From assembly GCA_963576565.1 (NCBI GenBank), contig OY755040.1, forward strand, positions 83,051,321 through 83,115,320: a stretch of DNA of 64,000 nt. Direction: 5' to 3'. This DNA comes from Aspidapion aeneum (lineage: Eukaryota > Arthropoda > Insecta > Coleoptera > Brentidae). Positions within the stretch are counted from its first letter, which is position 1; each line of letters opens with the position of its first letter. The notes below the pieces were generated by a model, which was given only the letters and a program-made list of their open reading frames with translations, did not search any database and was not told the DNA's origin. This document shows positions 34,766-46,207 of this stretch, one piece after another. The position numbers and the translations under genes are program-made.

Positions 34766-35485
34766 ACATTGTTACCTTTGATTTTCACAAGCTCCACGAC
34801 AATTCCCACAAGCTGTGGTACAGGGAAGGTAGTTTCGGCGGCAACTGCAACGCAAATTGTCGCATCACATTTTACAGCAGCACTTTCTCAGATCTTTAAA
34901 AGACTTCCATATCTCGGAAAGATCTGTCCAATTGGGAGTCCAACCGTTTGCTGTCATAAGGTAGCCCCAATTCGCTGGACTCGGCAATTCTCCATCAATA
35001 TCAAGTGTCCGACCCCAAATTTCCCCAGTTTGGTACGCTGCCCTTAGCGTATGCTGTGTCAATGCTGCTAGAGTGGGGGGAAGCATATTGACGTCACGGC
35101 CACCTGCACAAAAAAGTTTCTGGCGAGCTTTGCCTATTTCTGTTTCCGTGCTGTGGTTGTCGTATAAACAAACAACGAACTTTTGTAATGGCACCAATGC
35201 AGAGTACCTCATCTTCTTGCCATGCAGCCCATGCCTTGCGTTTTCCTTTTGACAAAAAAAGGACGTTGTGTCGCATCCGGTAAAACTATGGAACCCACGT
35301 AAAGCAACAGATTTGTCACTTCCAAGACTCCTGGCAGTGGTAGGCGCTGAAATATATCTGGCATTCATTCCCATGCCAAAAAGAACCCACAGCTCATGAA
35401 GTCCACAACTGTTTAAAGGTCAATAGAAAGATATGGCCAAAACTAGTACATCGGTGTCAGAGGCACGAACGAGTATTGACTTAGC
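34766..35485 (-). pseudogene. Captured gene fragment in the transposon centre, Cys-rich C-terminus
   Basis: On the minus strand from about 35480: ILVRASDTDVLVLAISFY, an in-frame TGA near 35420, LNSCGLHELWVLFGMG, ALRGFHSFTGCDTTSFF, then a long linker (TLAALTQHTLRAAYQTGEIW) and, beyond the stop at 34865, a Cys-rich CXC-like run (LRCSCRRNYLPC, ACGNCRGACEN). I recognise the SDTDV, FHSFTGCDT and Cys-tail order from a multicopy protein family in invertebrate genomes with no established function. It is the only coding material in the unique centre of the inverted-repeat transposon, so it may be the element's own gene or a captured one. The N-terminus is absent. Confidence 0.6.
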
Positions 35486-35784
35486 TCCATTATAATTATA
35501 ATCACATTTTTATAAACATTAAACGGCTATTTTTAGATCAGACCCTACTCAGCTGCAAGAATAAAGCAATTTAAAGCTAAAAATAACTCCAAAATACAAA
35601 AGAAAGTAACTTTTAGTATTATTTGTTACCAAAATTGGTTTAAATTGTTATATTATATACCTAGTATAGTTTTAAGTAGTATATTGTACATTGAAAGCCG
35701 CCATATTTAAAATGGCCTCCAAAATAAAAATGAAGCTCCTACGTTTGTTTTGTTGTCGACATTGGATTTGGGAGTCAAAATACC

Positions 35785-36257
35785 TGTTAGCTCCCGCTAA
35801 ATTTCGCGGTTGTTTTTAATTTTAAAACCACACAATTGAATGACGGACAGAGCGCATTTTCGCGCATTTTGGACATGCGCACCACGAATCAGTGAGATCC
35901 TTTTTCGACCGCCTCGAGAAATGGCGTGTTAATTTACTTTCTCCAACTATTTCAAATTTCTACACTTGAAAGTGCTCGATTTTGGTGTACTGAAACATAG
36001 AACTAGAAACTTCAGCCCTTCAGCTACGTGGTGACATCATTAGATCCAAACAGGGGCCCCTTGGAAGTGGAGAAATTGGCTGCAAACTGGTGAGTGCTTT
36101 GTATCTGATTTCCGTTGTGTGGTACCCACAATTAACCTATGGACCTTCTAATTATTTCGTAATTTCATATCAATATATTTATGTTTGTTCGCGCTTTCAT
36201 TAATTAAAATATATACAGTCCATTGCATTTATCGTTTTTCTTACTGCGGGCATAACA
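35785..36257 (+). repeat. BEL/Pao 5' LTR
   Basis: 473 bp, TG...CA termini. Its pair at 41929-42401 differs by only a few bases visible by eye (for example GAATCAGTGAG against GAATCAGTAAG). Confidence 0.92.
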
Positions 36258-36505
36258 TAAGTGTTCCTTCGACCGAATTATTTAAAATTTACTCCATACG
36301 ACGGTATTAATAAGTCGGCCATTTATTTTCACGCCGAGATCAAGGCCTTGCCAATCGTATTAAAACGAGAGAGATTTTCGCTCGACCTTCGGTAGCGGCG
36401 CAGTTCACGTGTTTTTCGGTCCGCTGCTATGGTAACGTACCGTGGTCATTCAGTAAACAAATCGAAGCAGTCAAAACAAACAAGCACATGTTCAGTGTGT
36501 TAGGT

Positions 36506-36779
36506 GTGTTCCATATCATTTCGATATTTAAAACAATTTTCATCAATTGCGATAAATTAGTGCATATTTTCGACAATTCGTAATTTTTCTATTTCAGAAG
36601 CATTAATTTAGCGTTAATTGTATATTTACCGACATTTCTGTGATTAGATGTGTTCCATATCATTTCGATATTTAAAACAATTTTCATCAATTGCGATAAA
36701 TTAGTGCATATTTTCGACAATTCGTCATTTTTCTATTTCAGAAGCATTAATTTAGCGTTAATTGTATATTTACCGACAA
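36506..36779 (+). repeat. 144-bp tandem duplication in the BEL leader
   Basis: The block beginning GTGTTCCATATCATTTCGAT at 36506 repeats from 36650, giving nearly two copies with very few differences. Each copy contains TTTTTCTATTTCAG, a good splice-acceptor-like sequence, ahead of the gag ATG at 36804. Confidence 0.85.
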
Positions 36780-36803
36780 TTTCGTCATTTCAAAGGTAAA
36801 ATC

Positions 36804-38434
36804 ATGTCTGTCAAAAAAGCCGTGCAAAAACGCAAGGGTTTTTTATCTGCGATCACCGAGTGTTATGTGTTTTCTCAGACCACGGCATCGGACGAAAAAG
36901 CGAGAAACGAGTTTCAAGTGAGGTATTCCGATTTGGACGAAACTTTCGATAAATGCATGTTGGCACATAATGATGTCATTATGTTGATAGACGACTCGGA
37001 CGACGAGGAGTTTAAAACGCAGGATGCGATCTTTTCGGAAGCTCGTAAATATTTTTATGCGTGTAAGGGGGTTTACTCTAAAATATTTCCGGTTGAGGCC
37101 CCATCCTTTTCGGGATCATATGTTCGACAAAACGAAACTCCAAAACTCAAAGAGTTAGGTATTCCCATATTTCGAGGTGATAAAAAATTATGGCCAAGCT
37201 TTTTCGATCTTTTTAATAACATTATCAAAATCAAAGTCTAAGTAACGTTCGAAAACGTCAATATTTATTTTCATATCTCGAGGATGAGCCTTTAAAATTG
37301 ATATCAGGGATTAGCTTATCTGATCAAAATTATAAAATTGCTTACGACAAATTAGTCAATAGATATCAAAACAAGCGAGACCTCGCAAATGATGCTTTAA
37401 GCACAATTATGAACTCCACCTTAAAAAACGAGTCAGCTAAAGAATTGCGTAATTTAATTGACACCTTTTCTGAATCCCTGGAAATTTTAAAATCACTTAG
37501 CTTTGACGTTGACAGTTGGAACTTTATTATTTTTTTCATTTTGTTAGAATAATTGGATATTCCGACGCGTTCAAATTTCGAAATGAGTCACGCCAATACT
37601 AATACCGAAATTCCCACTTTTCAGTCACTTTTTCAATTTCTAGAAAAAAGATGTAAAGTTTTAGAATCACTTCCTCAATCAACAGCACCCAAAAAGGTGC
37701 CTACCTATCAAAAATCAAATTCTATGCAAAATCAGTTTGGGCAAAAGCCTACCTATCAAAATTCAAATTCTGTGCAAAATCAGTTTGGGCAAAAGCCTAC
37801 CTATAAATCATCCAATTCGCCTTTTATAGGACTGGCTGGCACCTCAACTAATTCAAGTACGGGAATAAAATGTTTCCGGTGTAATCAAGGTCACGTGCTT
37901 TCGAAATGTCAAACATTTCTTGATCTCTCACCTATCGATCGCCTATCTTTCGTCAAGCAGAAATAATTATGTCTAGCGTGTTTTCATCCCTTGCATGGGG
38001 TAGATACGTGCAAATCAAAATATTCATGCAGCACTTGCAATAGTAAAAGGCACCACACTTTAACTCATATCTTAGAAACTAATCAAGAGTCTGGAAGCCA
38101 AGAAACTAGTCCTGTCATTCACACACCACCTGTCAATAATCTTTATGTGTCATTAAATACCTCAGGACCTTCAGGTACCTTTCTTTTATGCAACGCCATA
38201 ATAGATGTTATGGACGGCTGCGGAAATTTTCAACCTGTAAGGGCACTGCTTGATTCTGGATCACAGACAGGATTCATCAGTGAAAAGTGTATTCAGCGTC
38301 TTAATCTTCCTAGGCGAAGTTACACCACTGAAATATTCGGATTAAATCAGATGTCTTCTTTTACTTCCAAAGGGCTCGTTCAATGTCACATTAAGCCACA
38401 AGGACAGGTTTTGGGAAATCGAACATTTGCCTAA
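36804..38434 (+). pseudogene. gag: BEL/Pao Gag and protease (broken)
   Basis: Gag starts at the ATG at 36804 (MSVKKAVQKRKGFLSAITEC) and carries the BEL-type capsid region (LKELGIPIFRGDKKLWPSFF; the family usually has a similar L-P-x-F-x-G-x-x-x-W-x-x-F block). A frameshift near 37235 moves reading to another frame, with stops at about 37551 and 37966. A Gln/Asn-rich repeat (QKPTYQNSNSVQNQF units, 37700-37810) precedes knuckles CFRCNQGHVLSKC, CLACFHPLHGVDTC and CSTCNSKRHHTLTH. The protease shows ALLDSGSQTGFISEKC at about 38250. At 38410 the sequence jumps: roughly 330 bp present in copy 2 (about 60196-60525) are deleted. Confidence 0.88.
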
Positions 38435-40050
38435 AATACAAATCTTATCAAAGGAAGAGAAACAAGCAGAATCAATTTTTACTGCGAGTGTAGTACGGCA
38501 ACCGAGCGGTAGATTCATGGTAGATCTTCCGTTTAAAGATAAAATAAACCCTGACCTAGGAAATAGTTATCCGCAAGCTTATCGTAGATTTTTACTTCTA
38601 GAAAATAGATTAATCAAAAATCCTGATCTGTACACTGCCTATTCAAGTTTCATGCAAGACTATATCGATTCTAATCATATGAGTTTAGTTTTATCTAGTC
38701 AACCAAAAGTCGACGTATCATGTTTTTTAGCACATCGTTGCGTACTAAAGCCGGAAAGCTTAAGTACAAAATTAAGGGTAGTCTGGGATTGTTCGGCAGT
38801 CACCCCAAAAAATATTAGTCTCAATGACACATTGTTATCTGGACCGAAACTTCAAAAGGATATTGCTTCTTTACTCCTTACGTTTCGTCTTAATCCTATT
38901 GCCTACATTGCTGATATCAAACAGATGTTCCGTCAAGTCCTTATCACCGTCCTTATCAAAGGATATTGTGGAGGTTTTCTCCACAGGACCCACTTTCAGT
39001 GTGGGAACTTTCTACTGTCACTTTTGGCATGACATGCTCACCTTTTCTAGCCATGCCTACCTTAAATGAGCTGGCAGAGAGAGAAAAGGAACGTTTTCCT
39101 ATGGCTAGTACTGTTCTAAAAACGTCAATTTACATCGACGATATCTTGGGAACTAGCCCTTCGCTGTCTGAGGCTCTTTCCCTTCAAACGGAACTCAATG
39201 ATTTGTTGAAGTCGGGAGGATTTGAACTTAAAAAATGGGCAAGCAATTGTTCTGATTTATTGGCAACATTGCCAGAATCCGATCGTCAAATGCCTCTCTC
39301 TTTTGACAAGGAGAAACCCCACTTTATCAAAGTTTTAGGACTTCAATGGCATCCAAAAAACGACATTTTTTCTTATCAATGCCGAATGAAGGACAAACCC
39401 CCAACCAAACGTTCTATTTTATCTATCATAGGAACAATCTTCGATCCCTTAGGTTTTCTTTGTCCCTTATTGCTACAAGCAAAATTTATTTTGCAACAGT
39501 TGTGGATATCGAAAATAGGCTGGGACGAAGAACCAGATTCTTCTATCATCGACTCTTGGAACAAACTTCGTTCTGAATTCCCGCTTCTTTCCAATTTTCA
39601 ATTACCCCGACAAATCAAACTGTCAAAAATCAATACCTGTCAAATCATCGGCTTCTGTGACGCTTCAATTCGAGGCTACGCAGGCGTCGTATATTTTCGT
39701 GTAGAACAGGAAAACAATATCTCTGTTTCTCTCATATCTGCAAAATCTAGGGTCGCGCCTATAAAGTCACAAATTTTGGCTAGGCTATAACTCCTAGGCG
39801 CATTTCTTTTAAGCGAATTAATTGACTTCGTTTTATCTAGCTATGAAGGAGAAATAACTTTTACAAATATCGTTACTTTCTGCGATTCGCAAGTCGTATT
39901 GCATTGGCTTTCATCCCCTCCTAATCGCTGGCAAACCTTTGTTGGAAATCGAGTCAGTAGAATCCAAGAAATCATTCCCTCCAACTCGTGGCGCTACATT
40001 CCTTCTGCTTTAAATGCAGCCGATATTGCGTCACCCCTTCACAGCTCATG
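38435..40050 (+). pseudogene. pol: BEL/Pao reverse transcriptase and RNase H (broken)
   Basis: RT begins near 38436 (QILSKEEKQAESIF) with LRVVWDCSAVTPKNISLND, motif A YIADIKQMFRQV and, after a 10-bp deletion near 38945 relative to copy 2, TFGMTCSPFLAM and the catalytic IYIDDILG (about 39131). The connection region (RSILSIIGTIFDPLGFLCPL) follows, then RNase H with GFCDASIRGYAGVVYF. A GAA to TAA change at about 39787 ends that frame. The remaining RNase H (VTFCDSQVVLHWL, RYIPSALNAADIAS) runs to a small deletion near 40032. Confidence 0.9.
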
Positions 40051-41697
40051 TCACATGACATGTGGTGGAACGCACCGTCGTTTTTGTGGTCTCCCGAAAA
40101 CGAATGGCCCGATTTTCATAAATCAAAAATGCCGATTGATTTCGGAGATATTAATCTGGAGGAAAAGCCAAAGGTCTGTTGCAATGCGATAATTGACGTT
40201 AACTTCTTAGATCAGCTTCTTATCAAATAATTCATCTATATCAAAAATTCAACGTATCATTTGTTATGTCCTTCGAATAGTTAACCTTTTTCAAAACCAT
40301 TCCTATCAAAAACCCACTAAGCCGCCGGACCAAAAAGTTATTTTTGAGAATATTGTTTTGCCTACCACCGGTGAGATGCAAAGTGCGTTATACCTTCTTA
40401 TCAAACGCGTTCAAGGTTCTTGTTTTTCTGAGCTTTTTTCCGCGTTATCTAAGGATAAACCAATACCGAAACCTTTCCGAAAACTTTCACCTTTTCTTGA
40501 TGAAAATAATATCATTAGAGTCGGTGGCAGATTACAAAAATCTGACCTTTTGTCTTATTCTGCAAAATACCCCGTCTTACTTTCGAGTAACCATCGTTTA
40601 ACTACTCTTCTTATCGAGTCCACTCATCGACAATACCTTCATCCTGGGTTTAAAACATTACATAATCTGCTTTTACAGCAATTTTGGATATTATCTGCCA
40701 GACGGGCAATTCAAAGAACCATATCCAAGTGTTTGCAATGTTTTAGAATCAACCCTAAACCCTATAGACCGCCCATAATGAGTTCACTTCCCGCTCATCG
40801 AATCAATCAACTTAAACCTTTTTCGAGTGTAGCTATCGACTTTTGTGGACCTTTCTTTGTGATTCCTCATCGTTACCGTGGTTGTAAAGCTTTCAAATCG
40901 TCTGTGTGTTTGTCTGTACGGCTACACATTGCGTGCATTTGGAATTAACCATGGAACTGTCCACGGAAGGGTTTGTAGGTGCATTCCATCGATTCATTTC
41001 CAGACGTGGAAGCGTGACGCAATGCTGGTCAGATCAAGGCAGTAATTTTATAGGGTTTCGTAACCAATTACTTGATTACGCAAGAAGGGCGGTCACCAGA
41101 CTTTCTATTCGTTGGCATCTGGGACCTCCTCTCAGTCCACATTTCAATGGCCTGGCAGAAGCTGGCGTCAAAAGTTTTAAAAGTCACTTTGTTCGAGTAG
41201 TCGGCGACCAGAAGTTGTCCATCATGGAAATGTCCACCCTTACATGTCGCATAGAAGCCGTACTTAATAGTCGCGCTTTATCTCCTGCCTCTTCAGACCC
41301 ACACGATCTTCAACCTCTTACCCCTGGACATTTTTTGACCCTTGAACCCCTTAATTCAGAAATTCCGGAGTCAGATTTGTCCGAGGTTCCCCTAAATCGG
41401 CTCTCGAGATGGCAACTAATCCAAAAACTACATAATGATTTTTGGAAACGGTATTCTATAGAGTATTTGCATACGCTACAACAGCGACACAAGTGGGCTG
41501 ATTCGTCCCCAAATATCAAATTAAATGATTTGGTTATCATAACAAGTGATCACCTCCAATCACCTTTGAAATGGCCGGTCGGTCGGGTCATCGAACTGCA
41601 TCCCGGCGGAGACGGTCAGGTGCGTGTTGCGACGGTACAAACGGTTACCGGTGTTTACAAGCGGCCAGTTGTAAAACTGTGCTTCTTGCCGAATTAA
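40051..41697 (+). pseudogene. pol: BEL/Pao integrase (broken by frameshifts)
   Basis: After a linker with further breaks, 40358-40948 carries the zinc finger (HRQYLHPGFKTLHNLL and KCLQCFRINPKPYRPP) and the first catalytic Asp (VAIDFCGPFFVIP). A frameshift near 40915 leads to 41697: CTATHCVHLELTMELSTEGF, the second Asp in CWSDQGSNFIGFRN, and the Glu in HFNGLAEAGVKSF. The C-terminal half has TPGHFLTLEPLN and ends in a conserved WPVGRVIELHPG to RPVVKLCFLPN tail with the stop at 41695-41697. All three DDE residues are present. Confidence 0.9.
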
Positions 41698-41928
41698 AAG
41701 TAATTTTAATTTTTTCTACCTATTGAAGTCAATTATTACAATAGGTAATTCTTTATTATTTTTTTAATTTTGTTTGTTTGTTTTGACTTTTTTGGGTTTT
41801 CGTTATCTCTAAATAAACTTACGATACTTATCTGTTTTCATTCATTTATATTTATCGGTCGATCATTTTTCTTATATCTATATCTGTCCGGTTGAGATTC
41901 TAAAATTGTGGGTTTTGGAGGGCAGTTA

Positions 41929-42401
41929 TGTTAGCTCCCGCTAAATTTCGCGGTTGTTTTAAATTTTAAAACCACACAATTGAATGACGGACAGAGCGCA
42001 TTTTCGCGCATTTTGGACATGCGCACCACGAATCAGTAAGATCCTTTTTCGACCGCCTCGAGAAATGGCGTGTTAATTTACTTTCTCCAACTATTTCAAA
42101 TTTCTACACTTGAAAGTGCTCGATTTTGGTGTACTGAAACATAGAACTAGAAACTTCAGCCCTTCAGCTACGTGGTGACATCATTAGATCCAAACAGGGG
42201 CCCCTTGGAAGTGGAGAAATTGGCTGCAAACTGGTGAGTGCTTTGTATCTGATTTCCGTTGTGTGGTACCCACAATTAACCTATGGAGCTTTTAATTATT
42301 TCGTAATTTCATATCAATATATTTATGTTTGTTCGCGCTTTCATTAATTAAAATATATACAGTCCATTGCATTTATCGTTTTTCTTACTGCGGGCATAAC
42401 A
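41929..42401 (+). repeat. BEL/Pao 3' LTR
   Basis: 473 bp, the same termini as the 5' LTR. Preceded by a purine-rich tract and followed by the AATACC target duplication. Confidence 0.92.
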
Positions 42402-42407
42402 AATACC

Positions 42408-43652
42408 TATAAATCGATATGCCATAAGCTATAAGTTCAAGAATGTGTCAAATTTAGGATCGCCATTATGAAAAAATGGCGCCCAAATGCAAAATGGCAA
42501 CATGTGTGATATTTTTATCACAAGAAATGATTATCTCGACCCAAAATGAGTCAAAATCGAGGTATCACAAGTTATGGTTGGGTGCCTGTTTTAGATTTTT
42601 ATGTAAGTTGGCCGCCATCTTGAAAAAGAGCTACTGTAGTCGTCGGATGCCATTTTCGATCGGTGTAAAATTTCAGTAAGTTTTATTTAAAGGCAAAGAA
42701 TATTCTTAATGTGTTTTTTGTAGAAAATAAGTCATTTTAGGATATTTAAAAAAATGAAGTCGGCGAAAACTACCCACTCTATCGCTTAAAATTATCCTAA
42801 GAACTAGTGTACCAAATTTCATGCTTGTATACCTAATAGCCACATAGTTTCCGTTATTCTCCGGGCTATTCTTCAAAATGGCGTGTTTATTCTTATTTTC
42901 TGAAAAATGTTTTAGTTGTTTTTAATCTATAGAAAAGCACTACTTTTCTCCCGCTTAACAAGGTACAAAGAAATAAAATTGGTTAAATGGTTCTCACAAA
43001 AACTGGTTTTGTTTTAAATATTGTTTTACAAATTATACGATTGCATTGCCAATCCTGTCTGCATACAGTTCTTTATAAATTCATTATTACGAAGCCGATT
43101 CTAGTGAAATAAAAAACATCATGGCACAAACTGATTGATCTTTAAAGTTTGCACCATGATTTTTTTTATTTCAATAAAATCGGTTCAGTAATAATGAATT
43201 TATAAAAAAATTAATCCAGACAGGATTGGCAATGCAATCGTATAATTTGTAAAACAATGGTTAAAACAAAATCCGATTTTGTAAGAACCGCTACACCGAT
43301 TTTATTAATTTGTACCTCTTTATGCGGAAGAAAAGTAGTGTTTTTCCATTTAAAAAAAACTAAAACATTTTCGCAAAACAAGAAAACACGCCATTTTTAA
43401 TAATCAAGTATGATTCTTTCCGACATCTTAAATTCCAAGATGGCGGAAAATTTCGATAAGAATCTTTAAAGAGCAATCAATTCTCACCATGATTTTTTTT
43501 ATTTCGCTAAAATCGGTTTAGTAATAACAAATTTATAAAGAAATGAATGTAGACAGGATTGGCAATGCAATCGTAGAATCTGTAAAACAATGGTTGAAAC
43601 AAAAATAGATTTTTTGAGAACCACCACACCGATTTTACTAATTTGTACGTCG
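42408..43652. repeat. Right arm of the inverted-repeat transposon, inner part
   Basis: Noncoding. 42408-42780 mirrors 15835-16200, and 42785-42850 mirrors 11330-11397. From about 42930 to 43390 the arm contains its own inverted duplication centred near 43145 (units with GGATTGGCAATGCAATCGTA), and 43490-43650 is a third, direct unit. The arm has therefore been rearranged by local inversion or duplication. The Transib-like element interrupts it at 43653. Confidence 0.7.
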
Positions 43653-46202
43653 CACAGTGCGGACAAAAATAGGGTTTTTGGACAATAATCAATATCTTTG
43701 TTGTTTTTCAAAAAAGATAATTTTTTTATAGGGTATGTGATAAAGTGTAGTCTAAAGGCTAAAATAAGTAAAACTTTTTAAAATATATATATGTCATTTT
43801 ATTTAAAATATTAAAAAAATAAATTAAAGTACATTCAGTTTAACCTACAGTTACGTTAAAAATAAAAATCAATTTACTTTTGTGTTAGAAATTAAACTAA
43901 TATTATTTTTTTTATTCGGATTCATGGGCGTAGTTTGGAAGGCTTGGGGGTACTAAGTCGCTTCCAGAAATATTAAATAAGCAACCCCAAAATAATTATT
44001 TTTACCATACAATAATATAACCACACACATTGCACCCTCAGTTTCTTTGTTCTTAAAGATGATTTTAGGAAAGCCGTTTTAGGCCTCCACGACTCAGTCC
44101 GGGTACGGCCTCTGTTTCTGAATCTATATTTTTTGATTTTTCTGAATCCGTTTTATAACAAAATTTCTTTATTTAACCATTCGAAATAACGGTTTTGAAA
44201 ATAAATTTTGTTTCGTCCTGAGACTGAGACTTCTGCAAAAATTTAATGATGCCTTATTTAGAATTTGGTTATTTTTGTCAGAACATTCTTCTAAACCCAA
44301 CAAGGGTTGAATTTTTTTGAAAATATTTAACACCTTCAGATTTTTGTGAGAGGGCACTCATTTAACAAGTCTGAATGTTTTATGCTTATGCGTTCGAAAA
44401 GTAAAATAAATTGGTAAAACAAAATTTTTAAGTCACAAGCTTTTATAAAATGCACTAAAAATTAAAAAATAATTTTCTAACATTCTAATATTATCACAAT
44501 AATAAAAGCGATGGCCGACTGATGGAAATCTTGACGATCAGCACGATAAGATATCCGTATCAATTAAATATCACTATTTGCAAGAATCAATCTAGCAGAA
44601 AAATGCAGAGGTACCAAACCCACCCAACCCAAGATAATGATATTTTTTTCTTATTGTTGTATTATTATCGGACCACTATCTGTATACCAAATTTTATTTT
44701 ATTCAAATCGGATAACGGGAAGTGTGTCAAAAACACATTTTTCTATAGAAGGGGTGGGGCTAGGGGTGGGAGGATATTTTTTCTTAATGTTGTATTGTCA
44801 TGGGACCACTATGTGTGTACCAAATTTCATCCAAATCGGATAATGGGAAGTGTGTCAAAAACGCTTCACAAGATTTGATAGTTAGTTAGTTAGACAGAAC
44901 ATCTGAAGTTAAATAAAAGCTTGTAAAAAAGTGATAAAATAGTATATTATCTTCTTAGGGACTTAAGTGGCACTTTTATCCCGAGAAGAAAAAATTGTAT
45001 AGCTACAGTTCGCCGAGTGCTTAAAAGATACTTTAGTCATCTTTGGGCCACGTTTTTATTAAAATTATTTTGCAAGAGAAACAGACTTCCCATTTTTACG
45101 TTTTATCTTTGAACGTCACTTTTTATCCACGGGATAAAAAGTGATACTTTATCCCTAAAATTTGTGATAAAAAGCGCACTTTTGATCTCCAAAGTGCAAA
45201 AAAACATTTTTTTTTTTAAATATTCGCCCACACCAACACCAGAATAATTTTTGGCATATATATTTTAAGACTGATTATTTTTTATTTATATACTATTTTT
45301 ATCATTTTATTGACTACCTCAAATTATTGTTTTTGTGCGTTCCCATTGACAAAAAACGGTCAATACGATATGCAATTCTAAAATATTTAATTTTCCATTT
45401 TGCTCACAGTAGTATAAGGTGACTTAGTACCATAAATATTTTGGGAATTTTTTTAAAATTTATTATCACCTATAACTAAGTTATATATATATAGAGATCA
45501 TTGATAACCACTCGCCATCACCGAATAATAAGCCTCATTTCTTCTCCAGATTTAGTGCCATTTTTGACACCTTGCTGCCGCCATTTTTGACGTTGATGAG
45601 AGCTGTCACAATTTTATATTTGTCCAAATGGCGGCAAGACTGGTTTTAAGGGTATACCTAAACAGGAGATGATGTGAGGCCTCTCAACCGGGGTGGTAAC
45701 CAATGTGTTATAAATTATTAGGGTTGAAATATATTATTTAAAAAAATCAGCACCCTTAGTAGCAGCCAGTAGCAAAAAATATTTATGCTACCTTTTTGCT
45801 AATTCATTGGACTAATATTTAGGATATATGCCAGACCTTGCAAATCTTTGCAATTTTTTATAACCTTAATAAAATTTAAAATATATTTTTTTTGTAAGCA
45901 TAACAGTTTTAATTAAATTATTTTAAAAGCGAGACGTCAATTTGACAAAATTTTATTTAAACAAATAGCGTAAATGCAGAACCAGTAAAATTAATTTTCT
46001 GATAGGTATTTTATACGATTTTTTTGTGCCTGTTTTAAAATAACGACTTTAACTATTTATTTTGTTCACTTTCGCAAGTGTGACTAAAAAATAGGTTATG
46101 ATTGCAGATAAACTGGACATTTATCTATAATTATTGCAATAATAAAACTTTTAAAATGTAACCTCAGTTTTTCGAATATTGCCCACAGAAGTCCGCACTG
46201 TG
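43653..46202. mobile_element. Non-autonomous Transib-like transposon
   Basis: Perfect 12-bp inverted ends CACAGTGCGGAC (43653-43664) and GTCCGCACTGTG (46191-46202) are flanked by CGTCG on both sides (43648-43652, 46203-46207). A 5-bp GC-rich duplication with a CACxxTG-type end is the hallmark of Transib transposons, the relatives of the RAG1 recombinase. No Transib core with its DDE residues is recognisable in any frame, so it is non-autonomous. The interior has a two-unit repeat of about 140 bp at 44640-44880 (CCAAATTTTATTTTATTCAA / CCAAATTTCATCCAAATCGG), a GTTAGTTAGTTAGACAGAAC motif, and a hairpin-like block at about 45490-45720. Confidence 0.75.
45490..45720. repeat. Degenerate hairpin inside the Transib-like element
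   Basis: GATAACCACTCGCC near 45504 pairs imperfectly with GGGGTGGTAACCAATG near 45690, and AAGCCTCATTTCTTCTCC with GGAGATGATGTGAGGCCT. This suggests a small MITE nested within. Confidence 0.45.
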
Positions 46203-46207
46203 CGTCG

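Larger units (their letters stand above)
35785..42401 (+). mobile_element. BEL/Pao LTR retrotransposon, copy 1, with both LTRs
   Basis: Two LTRs of 473 bp each (35785-36257, 41929-42401) start TGTTAGCTCCCGC and end GGGCATAACA. They are nearly identical and flanked by AATACC (35779-35784, 42402-42407), a 6-bp target duplication. Between them, in order, are a 5' UTR, Gag with zinc knuckles, protease, RT, RNase H and integrase, the BEL/Pao layout. A purine-rich tract (GGTTTTGGAGGGCAG) directly precedes the 3' LTR. Coding regions have frameshifts, a stop and an internal deletion. Because the LTRs are alike, insertion looks recent relative to the arm it entered. Confidence 0.92.

Noticed and set aside
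44522..44878. A 118-codon plus-strand open frame inside the Transib-like element as a transposase remnant.
   Set aside because: It spans an internal two-unit noncoding repeat and shows no Transib motifs.
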